From: an uncultured Pseudomonas sp.
Lineage (GTDB): Bacteria > Pseudomonadota > Gammaproteobacteria > Pseudomonadales > Pseudomonadaceae
Assembly: GCA_946886875.1 (NCBI GenBank)
Contig: CAMPJN010000204.1
Location: forward strand, 1-6,811
DNA: 6,811 nt
Reading direction: 5' to 3'
Position numbers and translations under genes: made by a program. The first letter of the stretch is position 1; each line of letters opens with the position of its first letter. Shown here in pieces: positions 1 to 6,390 of this stretch. Below the pieces are notes generated by a model. It was not told the origin of the DNA, made no database searches, and saw only the letters and a program-made list of their open reading frames with translations.

Positions 1-19
1 GCCGTAATTGGATTAGCTG

Positions 20-625
20 ATGAACAAAGTACTCGTGAGTCTGCTGTTGACCCTGGGCATCACCGGTTTTGCACACGCCGCTGGCGACGCCGCCGCAGGT
101 GAAACCAAGGTCGCCGTATGTGGCGCCTGCCATGGTGTCGATGGCAACAGCGCAGCACCGAACTTCCCGAAACTGGCCGGCCAGGGCGAGCGTTACCTCC
201 TCAAACAGCTGCAAGACATTAAATCCGGCGCCCGCCCGGTGGTGGAGATGACTGGCTTGCTGGATAACCAGAGCGAGCAGGATCTAGCCGACATCGCGGC
301 GTTTTTCGCCAGTAAGAAGATGAGCGTAGGCGCAGCCGATCCGCAGTTGGTCGAGCGCGGCGCAGCGCTGTACCGCGGCGGCAAGCTGGAAGAAGGCATG
401 CCGGCCTGTACCGGTTGCCACTCGCCGAATGGCGCTGGTCTGGATGCCGCCGGCTTCCCGCAGCTCGGTGGCCAGCACGCCGGCTACGTAGCCAAGCAGC
501 TGACCGACTTCCGCGAAGGCAACCGCACCAACGACGGCGACAGCATGATCATGCGCTCGATCGCCGCCAAGCTCAGCAACAAGGACATCGCTGCGATCTC
601 CAGCTTCATTCAGGGTCTGCATTGA
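20..625 (+). CDS. cc4: Dihaem cytochrome c4, periplasmic
   Basis: A 201-residue secreted cytochrome c that carries electrons in the periplasm, in this family from the bc1 complex to terminal oxidases such as cbb3. Residues 1-20 form a Sec signal peptide (Lys3, hydrophobic core, AHA before the predicted cut). Two homologous haem domains follow: CGACH at 34-38 and CTGCH at 130-134. The likely axial methionines are Met77 (in EMTG) and Met178 (in MIMR), by alignment from memory with the P. stutzeri protein. The C-terminus (SSFIQGLH) is typical of Pseudomonas c4. The loop before Met77 is about nine residues shorter than in P. stutzeri or Azotobacter c4, as I recall for the P. putida/fluorescens type. 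The ATG overlaps a TGA at 18-20, which could end an upstream gene outside the window. A GGA at 10-12 is a weak ribosome site. A strong terminator lies 38 bases downstream. Identification is very secure. Confidence 0.97.
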   Translation: MNKVLVSLLLTLGITGFAHAAGDAAAGETKVAVCGACHGVDGNSAAPNFPKLAGQGERYLLKQLQDIKSGARPVVEMTGLLDNQSEQDLADIAAFFASKKMSVGAADPQLVERGAALYRGGKLEEGMPACTGCHSPNGAGLDAAGFPQLGGQHAGYVAKQLTDFREGNRTNDGDSMIMRSIAAKLSNKDIAAISSFIQGLH

Positions 626-663
626 TCGTCCTGCGCATGTAATGCGGTGAAGCAAATGAGCAG

Positions 664-691
664 AAAAAGGGTGGCTTCGGCCACCCTTTTT
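664..691 (+). terminator. Intrinsic terminator after cc4, symmetrical
   Basis: A perfect 12-bp stem: AAAAAGGGTGGC (664-675) pairs with GCCACCCTTTTT (680-691). The loop is TTCG, closed by C-G, which is the very stable cUUCGg tetraloop. The T5 run is the U-tract for cc4 transcripts. The A5 run on the other side makes the structure able to terminate in both directions. It separates cc4 from the dsbA transcription unit. Confidence 0.93.
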
Positions 692-784
692 CGTTGGTCA
701 CGCGGCTACAATGCAAAGCACTATGCCCCGCATAACCCATAGTCGGGCAACCCCAGGGCACCGCTAATCGTTTAGGAGTAACCC
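692..784 (+). promoter_or_regulatory. Upstream region of dsbA: candidate -10 box and ribosome binding site
   Basis: After the terminator there is about 90 bases before dsbA, enough for its own promoter. TACAAT at 707-712 matches five of six bases of a sigma-70 -10 box and sits in a GGCTACAATG context common in Pseudomonas promoters. The bases 16-18 upstream fall inside the terminator T-run and give no good -35 box, so the promoter assignment is tentative. AGGAG at 774-778, six bases before the ATG, is a strong Shine-Dalgarno site. The leader would be about 65 nt. I see no clear regulator site. Confidence 0.45.
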
Positions 785-1414
785 ATGCGCAACCTGATTC
801 TCAGCGCCACGCTCGTCGCCACCAGCCTGTTCGGCATGACGGCACAGGCCGAGTCGTTCGAAGCCGGTAAACACTACGTCGAACTGAGCAAACCGGTGGC
901 GGTATCCAAGCCCGACAAAATCGAAGTGGTCGAGATGTTCTGGTACGGCTGCGGGCATTGCTATCAATTCGAATCGACGATCAATCCGTGGATCGAACAA
1001 CTGCCGGAAGACGTCAACTTCACCCGCGTTCCCGCTCTGTTCGGCGGCCCCTGGAATGTCCACGGGCAAATGTTCATCACCCTTGAGGCGCTGGATGTCG
1101 AACAACAGGTACACAGCGACGTGTTCGATGCCATTCACAAGCAGGGCAAAAAACTTGCAACGCCACAGGAGATGGCTGATTTCTTCGCCGGCAAAGGCAT
1201 CGACCGCGAAACCTTCCTCAAGACCTATAACTCGTTCGGCGTGAAGAGCCAGATGGAGAAGGCCAAGAAACTGGCGATGGCCTATCAGATCAGCGGCGTG
1301 CCGGTGATGATAGTCAACGGCAAGTACCGTTTCGACATCGGCAGCTCGGGCGGCCCGCAAAAAGCGCTGGAAGTCGCCGACTACCTGATCGACAAAGAGC
1401 GCGCGGCACAGTAA
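785..1414 (+). CDS. dsbA: Thiol:disulfide interchange protein DsbA (CGHC variant)
   Basis: A 209-residue periplasmic oxidase that introduces disulfides into exported proteins and is re-oxidised by DsbB. Residues 1-22 form a signal peptide (ending AQA). The mature protein has the thioredoxin fold with the catalytic site FWYGCGHC: Cys56 and Cys59. The cis-proline loop is GVPV (Pro173), followed by VNGKYRFDIGS and GGP, typical of Pseudomonas DsbA1. The helical insertion lies roughly at 85-165. Length and flanking sequence closely fit P. aeruginosa DsbA1 (PA5489) as I remember it. The oddity is Gly57: the usual DsbA centre is CPHC, whereas CGHC is the centre of eukaryotic PDI. The residue after the cis-Pro is Val rather than the Thr I recall for PA5489. 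The start is fixed by AGGAG six bases upstream. It is probably the first gene of an operon with the next two. Function is secure; substrate range and redox potential are not visible. Confidence 0.96.
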   Translation: MRNLILSATLVATSLFGMTAQAESFEAGKHYVELSKPVAVSKPDKIEVVEMFWYGCGHCYQFESTINPWIEQLPEDVNFTRVPALFGGPWNVHGQMFITLEALDVEQQVHSDVFDAIHKQGKKLATPQEMADFFAGKGIDRETFLKTYNSFGVKSQMEKAKKLAMAYQISGVPVMIVNGKYRFDIGSSGGPQKALEVADYLIDKERAAQ

Positions 1415-1434
1415 GCCGCCGCGAGCGCCGGGCA

Positions 1435-2313
1435 ATGTTGCGTCGTTGGCAACACAACCGCGGGATTGGCCTGTGCGACCCCCAGGTCAATCCGCACTGT
1501 TCGGTCACTCCCGCCTGGCCCGATGCCCAGCGCTTACGCCTGCTCAGCTTCAACATCCAGGTCGGTATCACCACACAGCGCTACCATCACTACCTGACCC
1601 GCAGTTGGCAGCACCTGCTGCCCCATGCCGGGCGCGCCAATAACCTGCAACGCATCGGCAGCATGCTCGGCGATTACGACCTGGTGGCCTTGCAGGAAGT
1701 CGACGGTGGCAGTATGCGCTCGGGCTACGTCAACCAGGTCGAGCATCTCGCCCACCTCGCCGACTTCCCGTTCTGGTACCAGCAGCTCAACCGCAACCTG
1801 GGCCGTCTGGCCCAGCACAGCAACGGCGTGCTCAGCCGCTTTCGCCCGACGCTGCTGGAAGACCACCCGTTACCTGGCCCGCCTGGGCGCGGCGCCATCC
1901 TGCTGCGCCTCGGCGAAGGCGATGAGGCGATAGTGGTGGTGATGATGCACCTGTCCCTCGGTGCCCGTACCCGCACCCGCCAACTGGCCTATATCCGCGA
2001 GTTGATCGGCGGCTACCGGCATCAGATTCTGATGGGCGACATGAACACCCATGCCAGCGATCTACTGGTGCATTCGCCGCTGCGTGATCTGGGCTTGTTG
2101 GCGCCGCAGATCGAAGCGACCTTTCCCAGCTGGCGCCCGCAACGCTGCCTCGATCATATTCTGCTGAGCGCCGGTCTGGAGCTGGAAAAGGTCGAAGTAT
2201 TGGCCCACCCGATATCCGATCACCTGCCGGTAGCGATGGAAATCCGCCTACCTCAAACCCAAGGCAGCCCGTTGCCGCCTATGCTCAATACGTCCCCTGT
2301 GCGGAAGCACTAA
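1435..2313 (+). CDS. Endonuclease/exonuclease/phosphatase (EEP) superfamily protein
   Basis: A 292-residue protein of the Mg-dependent EEP fold (DNase I, exonuclease III and sphingomyelinase relatives). The family motifs occur in order: LLSFNIQ with Asn40, LVALQEVD with Glu88 (metal ligand), SNGVLSR at 129-135, MMHLSLG with His172, GDMNTH with Asp202 and Asn204, CLDHILLS with Asp240 and His241, and ISDHLPV with Asp262 and His263. All catalytic positions appear present, so it should be active. There is no signal peptide or membrane segment, so it is predicted to be cytoplasmic. The substrate (DNA, RNA, phospholipid or another phosphoester) cannot be told from sequence. It appears to match PA5488 of P. 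aeruginosa, which I know only as conserved hypothetical. It begins 20 bases after the dsbA stop with only a weak ribosome site, and its TAA abuts the ATG of dgcP, so expression is probably tied to both. An ATG at 1435 is the best start; residues 1-32 lie outside the catalytic fold. Confidence 0.88.
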   Translation: MLRRWQHNRGIGLCDPQVNPHCSVTPAWPDAQRLRLLSFNIQVGITTQRYHHYLTRSWQHLLPHAGRANNLQRIGSMLGDYDLVALQEVDGGSMRSGYVNQVEHLAHLADFPFWYQQLNRNLGRLAQHSNGVLSRFRPTLLEDHPLPGPPGRGAILLRLGEGDEAIVVVMMHLSLGARTRTRQLAYIRELIGGYRHQILMGDMNTHASDLLVHSPLRDLGLLAPQIEATFPSWRPQRCLDHILLSAGLELEKVEVLAHPISDHLPVAMEIRLPQTQGSPLPPMLNTSPVRKH

Positions 2314-2316
2314 ATG
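2303..2316 (+). promoter_or_regulatory. Ribosome site and zero-gap junction into dgcP
   Basis: GGAA at 2303-2306 lies within the last codons of the EEP gene, seven bases before the dgcP ATG. The stop TAA (2311-2313) is directly followed by ATG (2314-2316). This arrangement allows a terminating ribosome to restart and fixes the dgcP start. Confidence 0.6.
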
Positions 2317-4185
2317 AACGACGACGAGCGGCGCTGGAAAGACAAATACCTGGCCAGCCTTGAGCAGCAGGAAAAACTCGAGCAGCGCTGGAATGCGCGT
2401 CTCGATCTGTTGCGCCGGGGTCTGGTGCGCAGCAGCCTGGCCGCCGAAGGCGCGGACAAGGCGGTCGACAAATGCATGCAGGATTTACGCGAGGTGCTGC
2501 GCCACGACGATCTGGACGCTGGCCTCACCTCGCTGATTCCGCGGCTGGAGAAATCCGTCCTCGATTCCGAAGTGCAGCGCCAGCGCCGCGTCGAGCAGGC
2601 CTCAGGCGCGCTGGCCTCGCTGACTGCCGAGCTGCTCAAGCTGGAACTGCCCAGCGAAGTACGCAAACCGCTGAAAAGCTACGCCAAGCAGCTTGCCGAC
2701 CGCGCCGGCCAGTTGAGCGAACTGCCCACCTTGCTCGCCGAGCTGAGCCACTTGCAGCAGCAAGCCATGGCCAGCCTGGGAACGGCCCATAGCGAGCGGC
2801 CGGGTTTGCTGCAACGCCTGTTTGCCGGCCGCGACGGCCCAGCCACTGCGGCGCCAGCCAAGCCCGTCGAATCATCAGCACCAGCCGAACCAATCGTAAC
2901 GCCCAGCGCGCCGACCGCAGCTCCGCAGCCGGCCGCCGCAACCACACCGACCGCGGCGCCACAGGCTGCGCCTATCGAGCCCGCAAGCGACGCGCCCATC
3001 ACGGCTATGGCGCCGCAGCCCGCCGCAGTGATAACCAGCCACCCCGAGCCTGCCGTCATAGCCGCCACGCCCAGGGTTCCGGCACCGCACCGCCCTGGCG
3101 CCGACCCCGACTATGCCCTGCCCGCCGCGCCGGAACCCGGTTACAGCGCCATCGCCGCCCATGTCGAAAGCAGCCTGCTCGGCTTGCTCGGCGAATTGCC
3201 GGTACCCGAGCGCCACCAGGGCCAAGCCGAACAATTGCGCGAGCGCATCGAAGGCGGGCTGAACCTCTATGAGCTGGTGCCGGTATTGGATGATCTGGCG
3301 GTGCTGTTGCTGGCGATCGCCGATGTCGGCCAACGTGAATTCGAGGGTTACCTCAAGCAACTCAACGAGCGCCTGTCGAGCTTCCAGGGCAGCCTCAAGG
3401 ATGCCCATGAGGGCTACGTCGACTCGGTCAACGCCGCCCGCGAACTGGACAGCGACCTGCGCCAACAGGTCGACGGCCTGAGCAGCAGCGTGCAGCAGGC
3501 CGTCGACCTCGACAGCCTGAAAAACCTGGTGGAAAACCGCCTGAGCGGCCTGCTCGACACCATGGCGCACTATCAGCAACAGCGCGACGAACGCGATCAC
3601 CTGGCCGCCGACCGTCTGCAAGCGCTGGTCGAGCGGGTGGAAAACATGGAGCAGGAAGCCAAGGGCTTTCGCGACCACCTGGAAGAACAACGGCAGAAAT
3701 CGCTGCTCGACCCACTCACAGGGCTAGCCAACCGCGCCGGCTGGAACGAGCGCCTGGAACTCGAGATGGCACGCTGGCGGCGCTACGGCGGCGAGCTGAT
3801 GCTGGCCGTGGTGGATATCGATCACTTCAAACGGATCAACGACAATTATGGCCACCTGGCTGGCGACAAGGTGCTGAAGATCATCGCCCATGAGCTGCGC
3901 AAACGCCTGCGCGAGACCGACTTCATCGCCCGTTTCGGCGGCGAGGAGTTCGTCCTGCTGATCCCCGCCACGCCCATGGAAGGCGGTATGCAACTGCTGG
4001 AAACCCTGCGCAGCGGCATCGAAGCCTGCCCGTTCCATTTCAAGGGCGAGCCGGTGACCATCACCTTATCGGCGGGCATCAGCGCTTTCGCCGATGGCGA
4101 CTTCAGCGACCAGGTATTCGAGCGCGCCGACAAAGCGCTATACCGGGCCAAGCATGCGGGGCGCAACCGCGTCGAATGCGGTTGA
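2314..4185 (+). CDS. dgcP: Diguanylate cyclase (GGDEF), DgcP type
   Basis: A 623-residue cytoplasmic enzyme predicted to make cyclic di-GMP from two GTP. Residues 1-170 are charged and helical. Residues 174-276 are a linker in which more than half of the residues are Ala or Pro. A second helical region with long coiled-coil stretches runs about 278-462. The GGDEF domain fills 463-623: DPLTGLANR at 466-474, [12 protein letters not shown] with metal ligands around Asp501, GHLAGD ending at Asp518, active site GGEEF at 542-546, and the inhibitory I-site RETD at 533-536, five residues before it. Activity and product inhibition are therefore expected. No transmembrane helix or known sensor domain is seen; the coiled coil probably drives dimerisation. 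It corresponds to PA5487, described as DgcP, a pseudomonad-conserved cyclase affecting motility and biofilm and reported to bind the polar protein FimV. It abuts the EEP gene and follows dsbA. The PA5487 protein is somewhat longer as I recall (about 670), the difference plausibly lying in the linker. Confidence 0.93.
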   Translation: MNDDERRWKDKYLASLEQQEKLEQRWNARLDLLRRGLVRSSLAAEGADKAVDKCMQDLREVLRHDDLDAGLTSLIPRLEKSVLDSEVQRQRRVEQASGALASLTAELLKLELPSEVRKPLKSYAKQLADRAGQLSELPTLLAELSHLQQQAMASLGTAHSERPGLLQRLFAGRDGPATAAPAKPVESSAPAEPIVTPSAPTAAPQPAAATTPTAAPQAAPIEPASDAPITAMAPQPAAVITSHPEPAVIAATPRVPAPHRPGADPDYALPAAPEPGYSAIAAHVESSLLGLLGELPVPERHQGQAEQLRERIEGGLNLYELVPVLDDLAVLLLAIADVGQREFEGYLKQLNERLSSFQGSLKDAHEGYVDSVNAARELDSDLRQQVDGLSSSVQQAVDLDSLKNLVENRLSGLLDTMAHYQQQRDERDHLAADRLQALVERVENMEQEAKGFRDHLEEQRQKSLLDPLTGLANRAGWNERLELEMARWRRYGGELMLAVVDIDHFKRINDNYGHLAGDKVLKIIAHELRKRLRETDFIARFGGEEFVLLIPATPMEGGMQLLETLRSGIEACPFHFKGEPVTITLSAGISAFADGDFSDQVFERADKALYRAKHAGRNRVECG

Positions 4186-4201
4186 CGGGCTATTGGAAAA
4201 G

Positions 4202-4238
4202 CTACCTGCCGACGCGCTACGCCGCGTGCGGCAGGTAG
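4202..4238 (-). terminator. Hairpin at the 3' end of the photolyase gene, including its stop codon
   Basis: CTACCTGCCG (4202-4211) pairs perfectly with CGGCAGGTAG (4229-4238). The stem continues as ACGCG (4212-4216) with CGCGT (4223-4227), leaving one bulged base (4228) and a six-base loop. Read on the minus strand the hairpin is followed by GCTTTTCC, a short U-run, so it fits a terminator of the photolyase gene whose TAG (4219-4217) lies at the loop edge. On the plus strand it starts 16 bases after the dgcP stop but has no U-tract (GGGCTTCC follows), so it could only weakly terminate or protect the dgcP mRNA. Confidence 0.6.
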
Positions 4239-5626
4239 GGCTTCCAGCTTTCGGGAATGCGTTGGAGCTGCGGATAACCAATACCTTGCAACTGCGCACC
4301 GAGGAGGAAAGGCGTGTGCCGCAAATGCTTGGCGACGCCATGCAGCTCAGGTAACCAAAGGCTGACGTAGGCCGCGTCCGGATCGCATTCGCGGGCCAGG
4401 CGCAGGGTATTGAATGGCTGCTTGGCGCCATTGTTGATGCCCGCCATGGCGGCCCAGTTACCCCAATTGCTGGCCGGGTCGTAATCGAGCAGATGCTCCT
4501 CGAACCAGGCGGCGCCATGGCGCCAGTCTTGTTGCAGGTCGTGGATCAGGTAGCTGGCGACGATCTGCCGACCGCGGCTGGACATGAAACCGGTCGCGGC
4601 CAGCTCGCGCATATTGGCGTCCACCATGGGCATGCCGGTATTGCCCTGGCACCAATCGCTGAAACGCTGATCGACCTGGGTTGGGCTGCCCCGCGTGGCC
4701 TTCAGGCCATCGGCCTTGAACAGCGCACTGCCGTGGCGCAGCAAGGTCCAGCGGAAAAAATCGCGACGGAGCAATTCAAACCACAGCTCATGGGTCGAGT
4801 CGTTGCGCCCGTATTGCGCTTCATGACGCCGCAGTTCGGCAGCGATGCGCCGCACCGACAGGCAGCCATGGGCCAGCCAGGGCGAGAACTTCGAGGAGTA
4901 CTCGCTGCCGATCAAACCGTTGCGGGTCTCCTTGTAGGTGCGCACGCCCTGGCTGGTCCAGAGGTAGTCGCGCAAGCGCGACAGCGCCGACATTTCGCCG
5001 CCGGCGAAAGGAAAAGCACTGGCCGGCACACTGCTCGGCTCGCCCAGGCCCAACTGCGACAGGCTCGGCAACTCCTGCTGCAAGGCTTCGGCGCCATCCG
5101 GCACAGGCGGCACCTGAATCGGCAGAGGATGCGGCTGGAATACCGTCAGACGTGCTTCGACCTGGTCTCTGAACTGGCTGAATACCTGGGGCAATTGCTC
5201 AACCGGGCAAGGCAACTCATCGCTGCGCAGCAAGCCGTTACCCGGGTACTGCAGTAGCGGTACGCCCTTGAGCTGACGCTGCACGCGGGCAATCTGGGCG
5301 CGTTCGTCCGGGGCGATTTCTTCCAGGGTCAGCACCTGATCCAACTCGAATTTGTCGACCAGCTGCGCGATCACCTGCTCCGGCATACCCGGCAGCATCA
5401 GCAAATGAGAACCGCGTTTGCGCAACGCGCTGTCGAGCGCCGCCAGGCTTTCCAGAAGAAAACGTGCCCGATGCACACCCAGGCGCCGACTGCCGAATTC
5501 ATTCACCCGCAATAATGCGGGATCGAGGATGAATACCGGCAGCAGGCAGTTGCTGGCGAGCCCGGCTTGCAGCGCGGGGTGGTCGTGCAAACGCAAATCC
5601 TGTTTGAACCAGAGCAGCGAGCGCAT
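4217..5626 (-). CDS. DASH-family cryptochrome/photolyase
   Basis: A 469-residue FAD-binding flavoprotein of the photolyase/cryptochrome superfamily. Residues 1 to about 165 are the Rossmann-like antenna domain (LLWFKQDLRLHDHPAL). The C-terminal FAD domain has TYKETRNG (230-237), SSKFSPWLAHGCLS (244-257), WFELLRRDFFRW (282-293), TGMPMVDANMREL (330-342), GFMSSRGRQIVASYL (346-360), DWRHGAAWFE (367-376), DYDPASNWGNW (381-391) and YVSLWLPEL (420-428). The ETRNG, SRGRQ and SNWGNW blocks mark the CRY-DASH group rather than class I CPD photolyase. The electron-transfer tryptophans are likely Trp325, Trp368 and one of SNWGNW. Known members repair cyclobutane dimers, mainly in single-stranded DNA, under blue light; a signalling role is also possible. 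I chose the ATG at 5626, not the in-frame ATG 18 codons upstream, because the family start is MRSLLWF and a GGAG lies eight bases before it. It is convergent with dgcP and divergent from the next gene. Confidence 0.9.
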   Translation of the reverse strand: MRSLLWFKQDLRLHDHPALQAGLASNCLLPVFILDPALLRVNEFGSRRLGVHRARFLLESLAALDSALRKRGSHLLMLPGMPEQVIAQLVDKFELDQVLTLEEIAPDERAQIARVQRQLKGVPLLQYPGNGLLRSDELPCPVEQLPQVFSQFRDQVEARLTVFQPHPLPIQVPPVPDGAEALQQELPSLSQLGLGEPSSVPASAFPFAGGEMSALSRLRDYLWTSQGVRTYKETRNGLIGSEYSSKFSPWLAHGCLSVRRIAAELRRHEAQYGRNDSTHELWFELLRRDFFRWTLLRHGSALFKADGLKATRGSPTQVDQRFSDWCQGNTGMPMVDANMRELAATGFMSSRGRQIVASYLIHDLQQDWRHGAAWFEEHLLDYDPASNWGNWAAMAGINNGAKQPFNTLRLARECDPDAAYVSLWLPELHGVAKHLRHTPFLLGAQLQGIGYPQLQRIPESWKPYLPHAA

Positions 5627-5700
5627 AACATCAACTCCAAATATCAACAGCTCATGTACAGACAAATAAAGTTTGTACAAGTCTAGCTTAGCAATGGTGC
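5627..5700 (-). promoter_or_regulatory. Photolyase promoter region with two TGTACA elements
   Basis: Two identical palindromic hexamers TGTACA occur at 5655-5660 and 5674-5679, separated by 13 bases; the second is part of the longer palindrome TTGTACAA (5673-5680). On the minus strand a candidate promoter is TTGCTA (5694-5689), an 18-base spacer, then TTTATT (5670-5665). One TGTACA would then lie in the spacer and the other near the start of transcription, as expected for a MerR-family operator. An alternative -35 is TTGTAC (5680-5675) within the palindrome. The ribosome site is GGAG, eight bases before the ATG at 5626. The resemblance to LitR/CarH sites (core TnTACA) is from memory. Confidence 0.45.
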
Positions 5701-5796
5701 CCAGTTAGCGCTTGGACAACGGACCAACGTTATCGATCTATCGACTCAAAGGCAGTAACCACAGCTAGGCTGTTGAGACTAGTCTAGGAGCAGCCC
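5701..5796 (+). promoter_or_regulatory. Upstream region of the MarC-family gene
   Basis: AGGAG at 5786-5790, six bases before the ATG, is a clear Shine-Dalgarno site. Just before it is the 10-bp palindrome AGACTAGTCT (5776-5785). Further up, TATCGA is repeated at 5731-5736 and 5739-5744. TTGGAC at 5712-5717 could be a -35 box, but no convincing -10 stands at 16-18 bases, so the promoter position is unresolved. Confidence 0.35.
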
Positions 5797-6390
5797 ATGG
5801 AAATCTTCGGCATCGCTATTTTGATCTTCCTGGTCACCGATCCGTTCGGCAATATCGCCATCTATATAGCCGCACTGAAGAACGTCTCGGCCGAACGACG
5901 GCTCCGGGTGGCGGGCCGCGAATTGTTGTTGGCCCTGGCGCTGTTGCTGCTGTTCCTTACGTTTGGCGACAAAGTCCTCAGCGTTCTCGGCCTGTCACGC
6001 GAGGCAACCGCGATTGCCGGCGGTATCATTCTGTTCGTGATCGCCATGCGCCTGATCTTTCCCGGTCCCCAGGGGGTACTCGGCGATGTGCCGGACGGCG
6101 AGCCGATGCTGGTGCCCCTGGCAACGCCCGCCGTAGCCGGACCTTCGGCCCTGGCGGTATTGATGACCTTGCGCAACACCCATGAGGGCCCGCTCTGGGA
6201 ACTCTACCTGGCGTTGCTCATGGCCTGGGCGGCGACCGCCTTCATCCTGTTGCAGGCTTCATTCCTGCAGCGTTTCCTCGGCCCTCGCGGGCTGACCGCA
6301 GTGGAACGGTTGATGGGCATGCTGTTGATCATGCTCAGCGTCGATATGCTGTTGGATAACCTACAAAGCGTGTTGCATATTCGCCCATGA
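5797..6390 (+). CDS. MarC/YhgN-family inner-membrane protein
   Basis: A 197-residue integral membrane protein of the MarC family (UPF0056). Its length and blocks match E. coli YhgN as I recall it: LVTDPFGNIAIY at 12-23, VAGREL at 38-43, IAGGIILFVIAMRLIFP at 73-89, VPLATPAVAGPSALAVLM at 106-123, and AVERLMGMLLIMLSVDMLLD at 168-187. Hydrophobicity suggests six membrane segments at about 2-26, 41-58, 69-89, 104-126, 134-155 and 168-190. The paired DPFGN and PLATPAVAGP loops are the family hallmark. No transport substrate is firmly known; the early link of MarC to multiple antibiotic resistance was not upheld for E. coli. The start is set by AGGAG six bases before the ATG. Its TGA overlaps the amidase start by four bases (ATGA), implying a two-gene operon and translational coupling. 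Family call is secure, function is unknown. Confidence 0.9.
   Translation: MEIFGIAILIFLVTDPFGNIAIYIAALKNVSAERRLRVAGRELLLALALLLLFLTFGDKVLSVLGLSREATAIAGGIILFVIAMRLIFPGPQGVLGDVPDGEPMLVPLATPAVAGPSALAVLMTLRNTHEGPLWELYLALLMAWAATAFILLQASFLQRFLGPRGLTAVERLMGMLLIMLSVDMLLDNLQSVLHIRP

Noticed and set aside
634..646. Small inverted repeat CGCAT/ATGCG after cc4
   Set aside because: Only five base pairs with a three-base loop, with a far stronger terminator just downstream.
724..752. TGCCC/GGGCA inverted repeat in the dsbA leader
   Set aside because: Five base pairs with a long loop; no riboswitch or attenuator pattern around it.
764..1435. 223-residue open frame on the minus strand over dsbA
   Set aside because: It is antisense to a gene with signal peptide, active site and family-wide conservation, has no ribosome site, and reflects GC-rich codon structure.
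2839..3111. Alanine/proline-rich stretch as a possible DNA repeat or foreign insert
   Set aside because: No exact tandem unit is seen; the repeats are of amino-acid type only and fit a disordered linker in frame.
2875..3690. 271-residue minus-strand open frame within dgcP
   Set aside because: Its translation is the antisense of the Ala/Pro linker and coiled coil, with no recognisable domain; long antisense frames are usual in GC-rich DNA.
4493..5257. 254-residue plus-strand open frame opposite the photolyase gene
   Set aside because: The minus-strand frame has the full set of CRY-DASH motifs, while the plus frame shows none and is composition-driven.
5627..5680. Extended 18-residue N-terminus of the photolyase (start at 5680)
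   Set aside because: The extra residues do not match the family, and the start would sit inside the TGTACA/promoter region; GGAG lies eight bases before the ATG at 5626.
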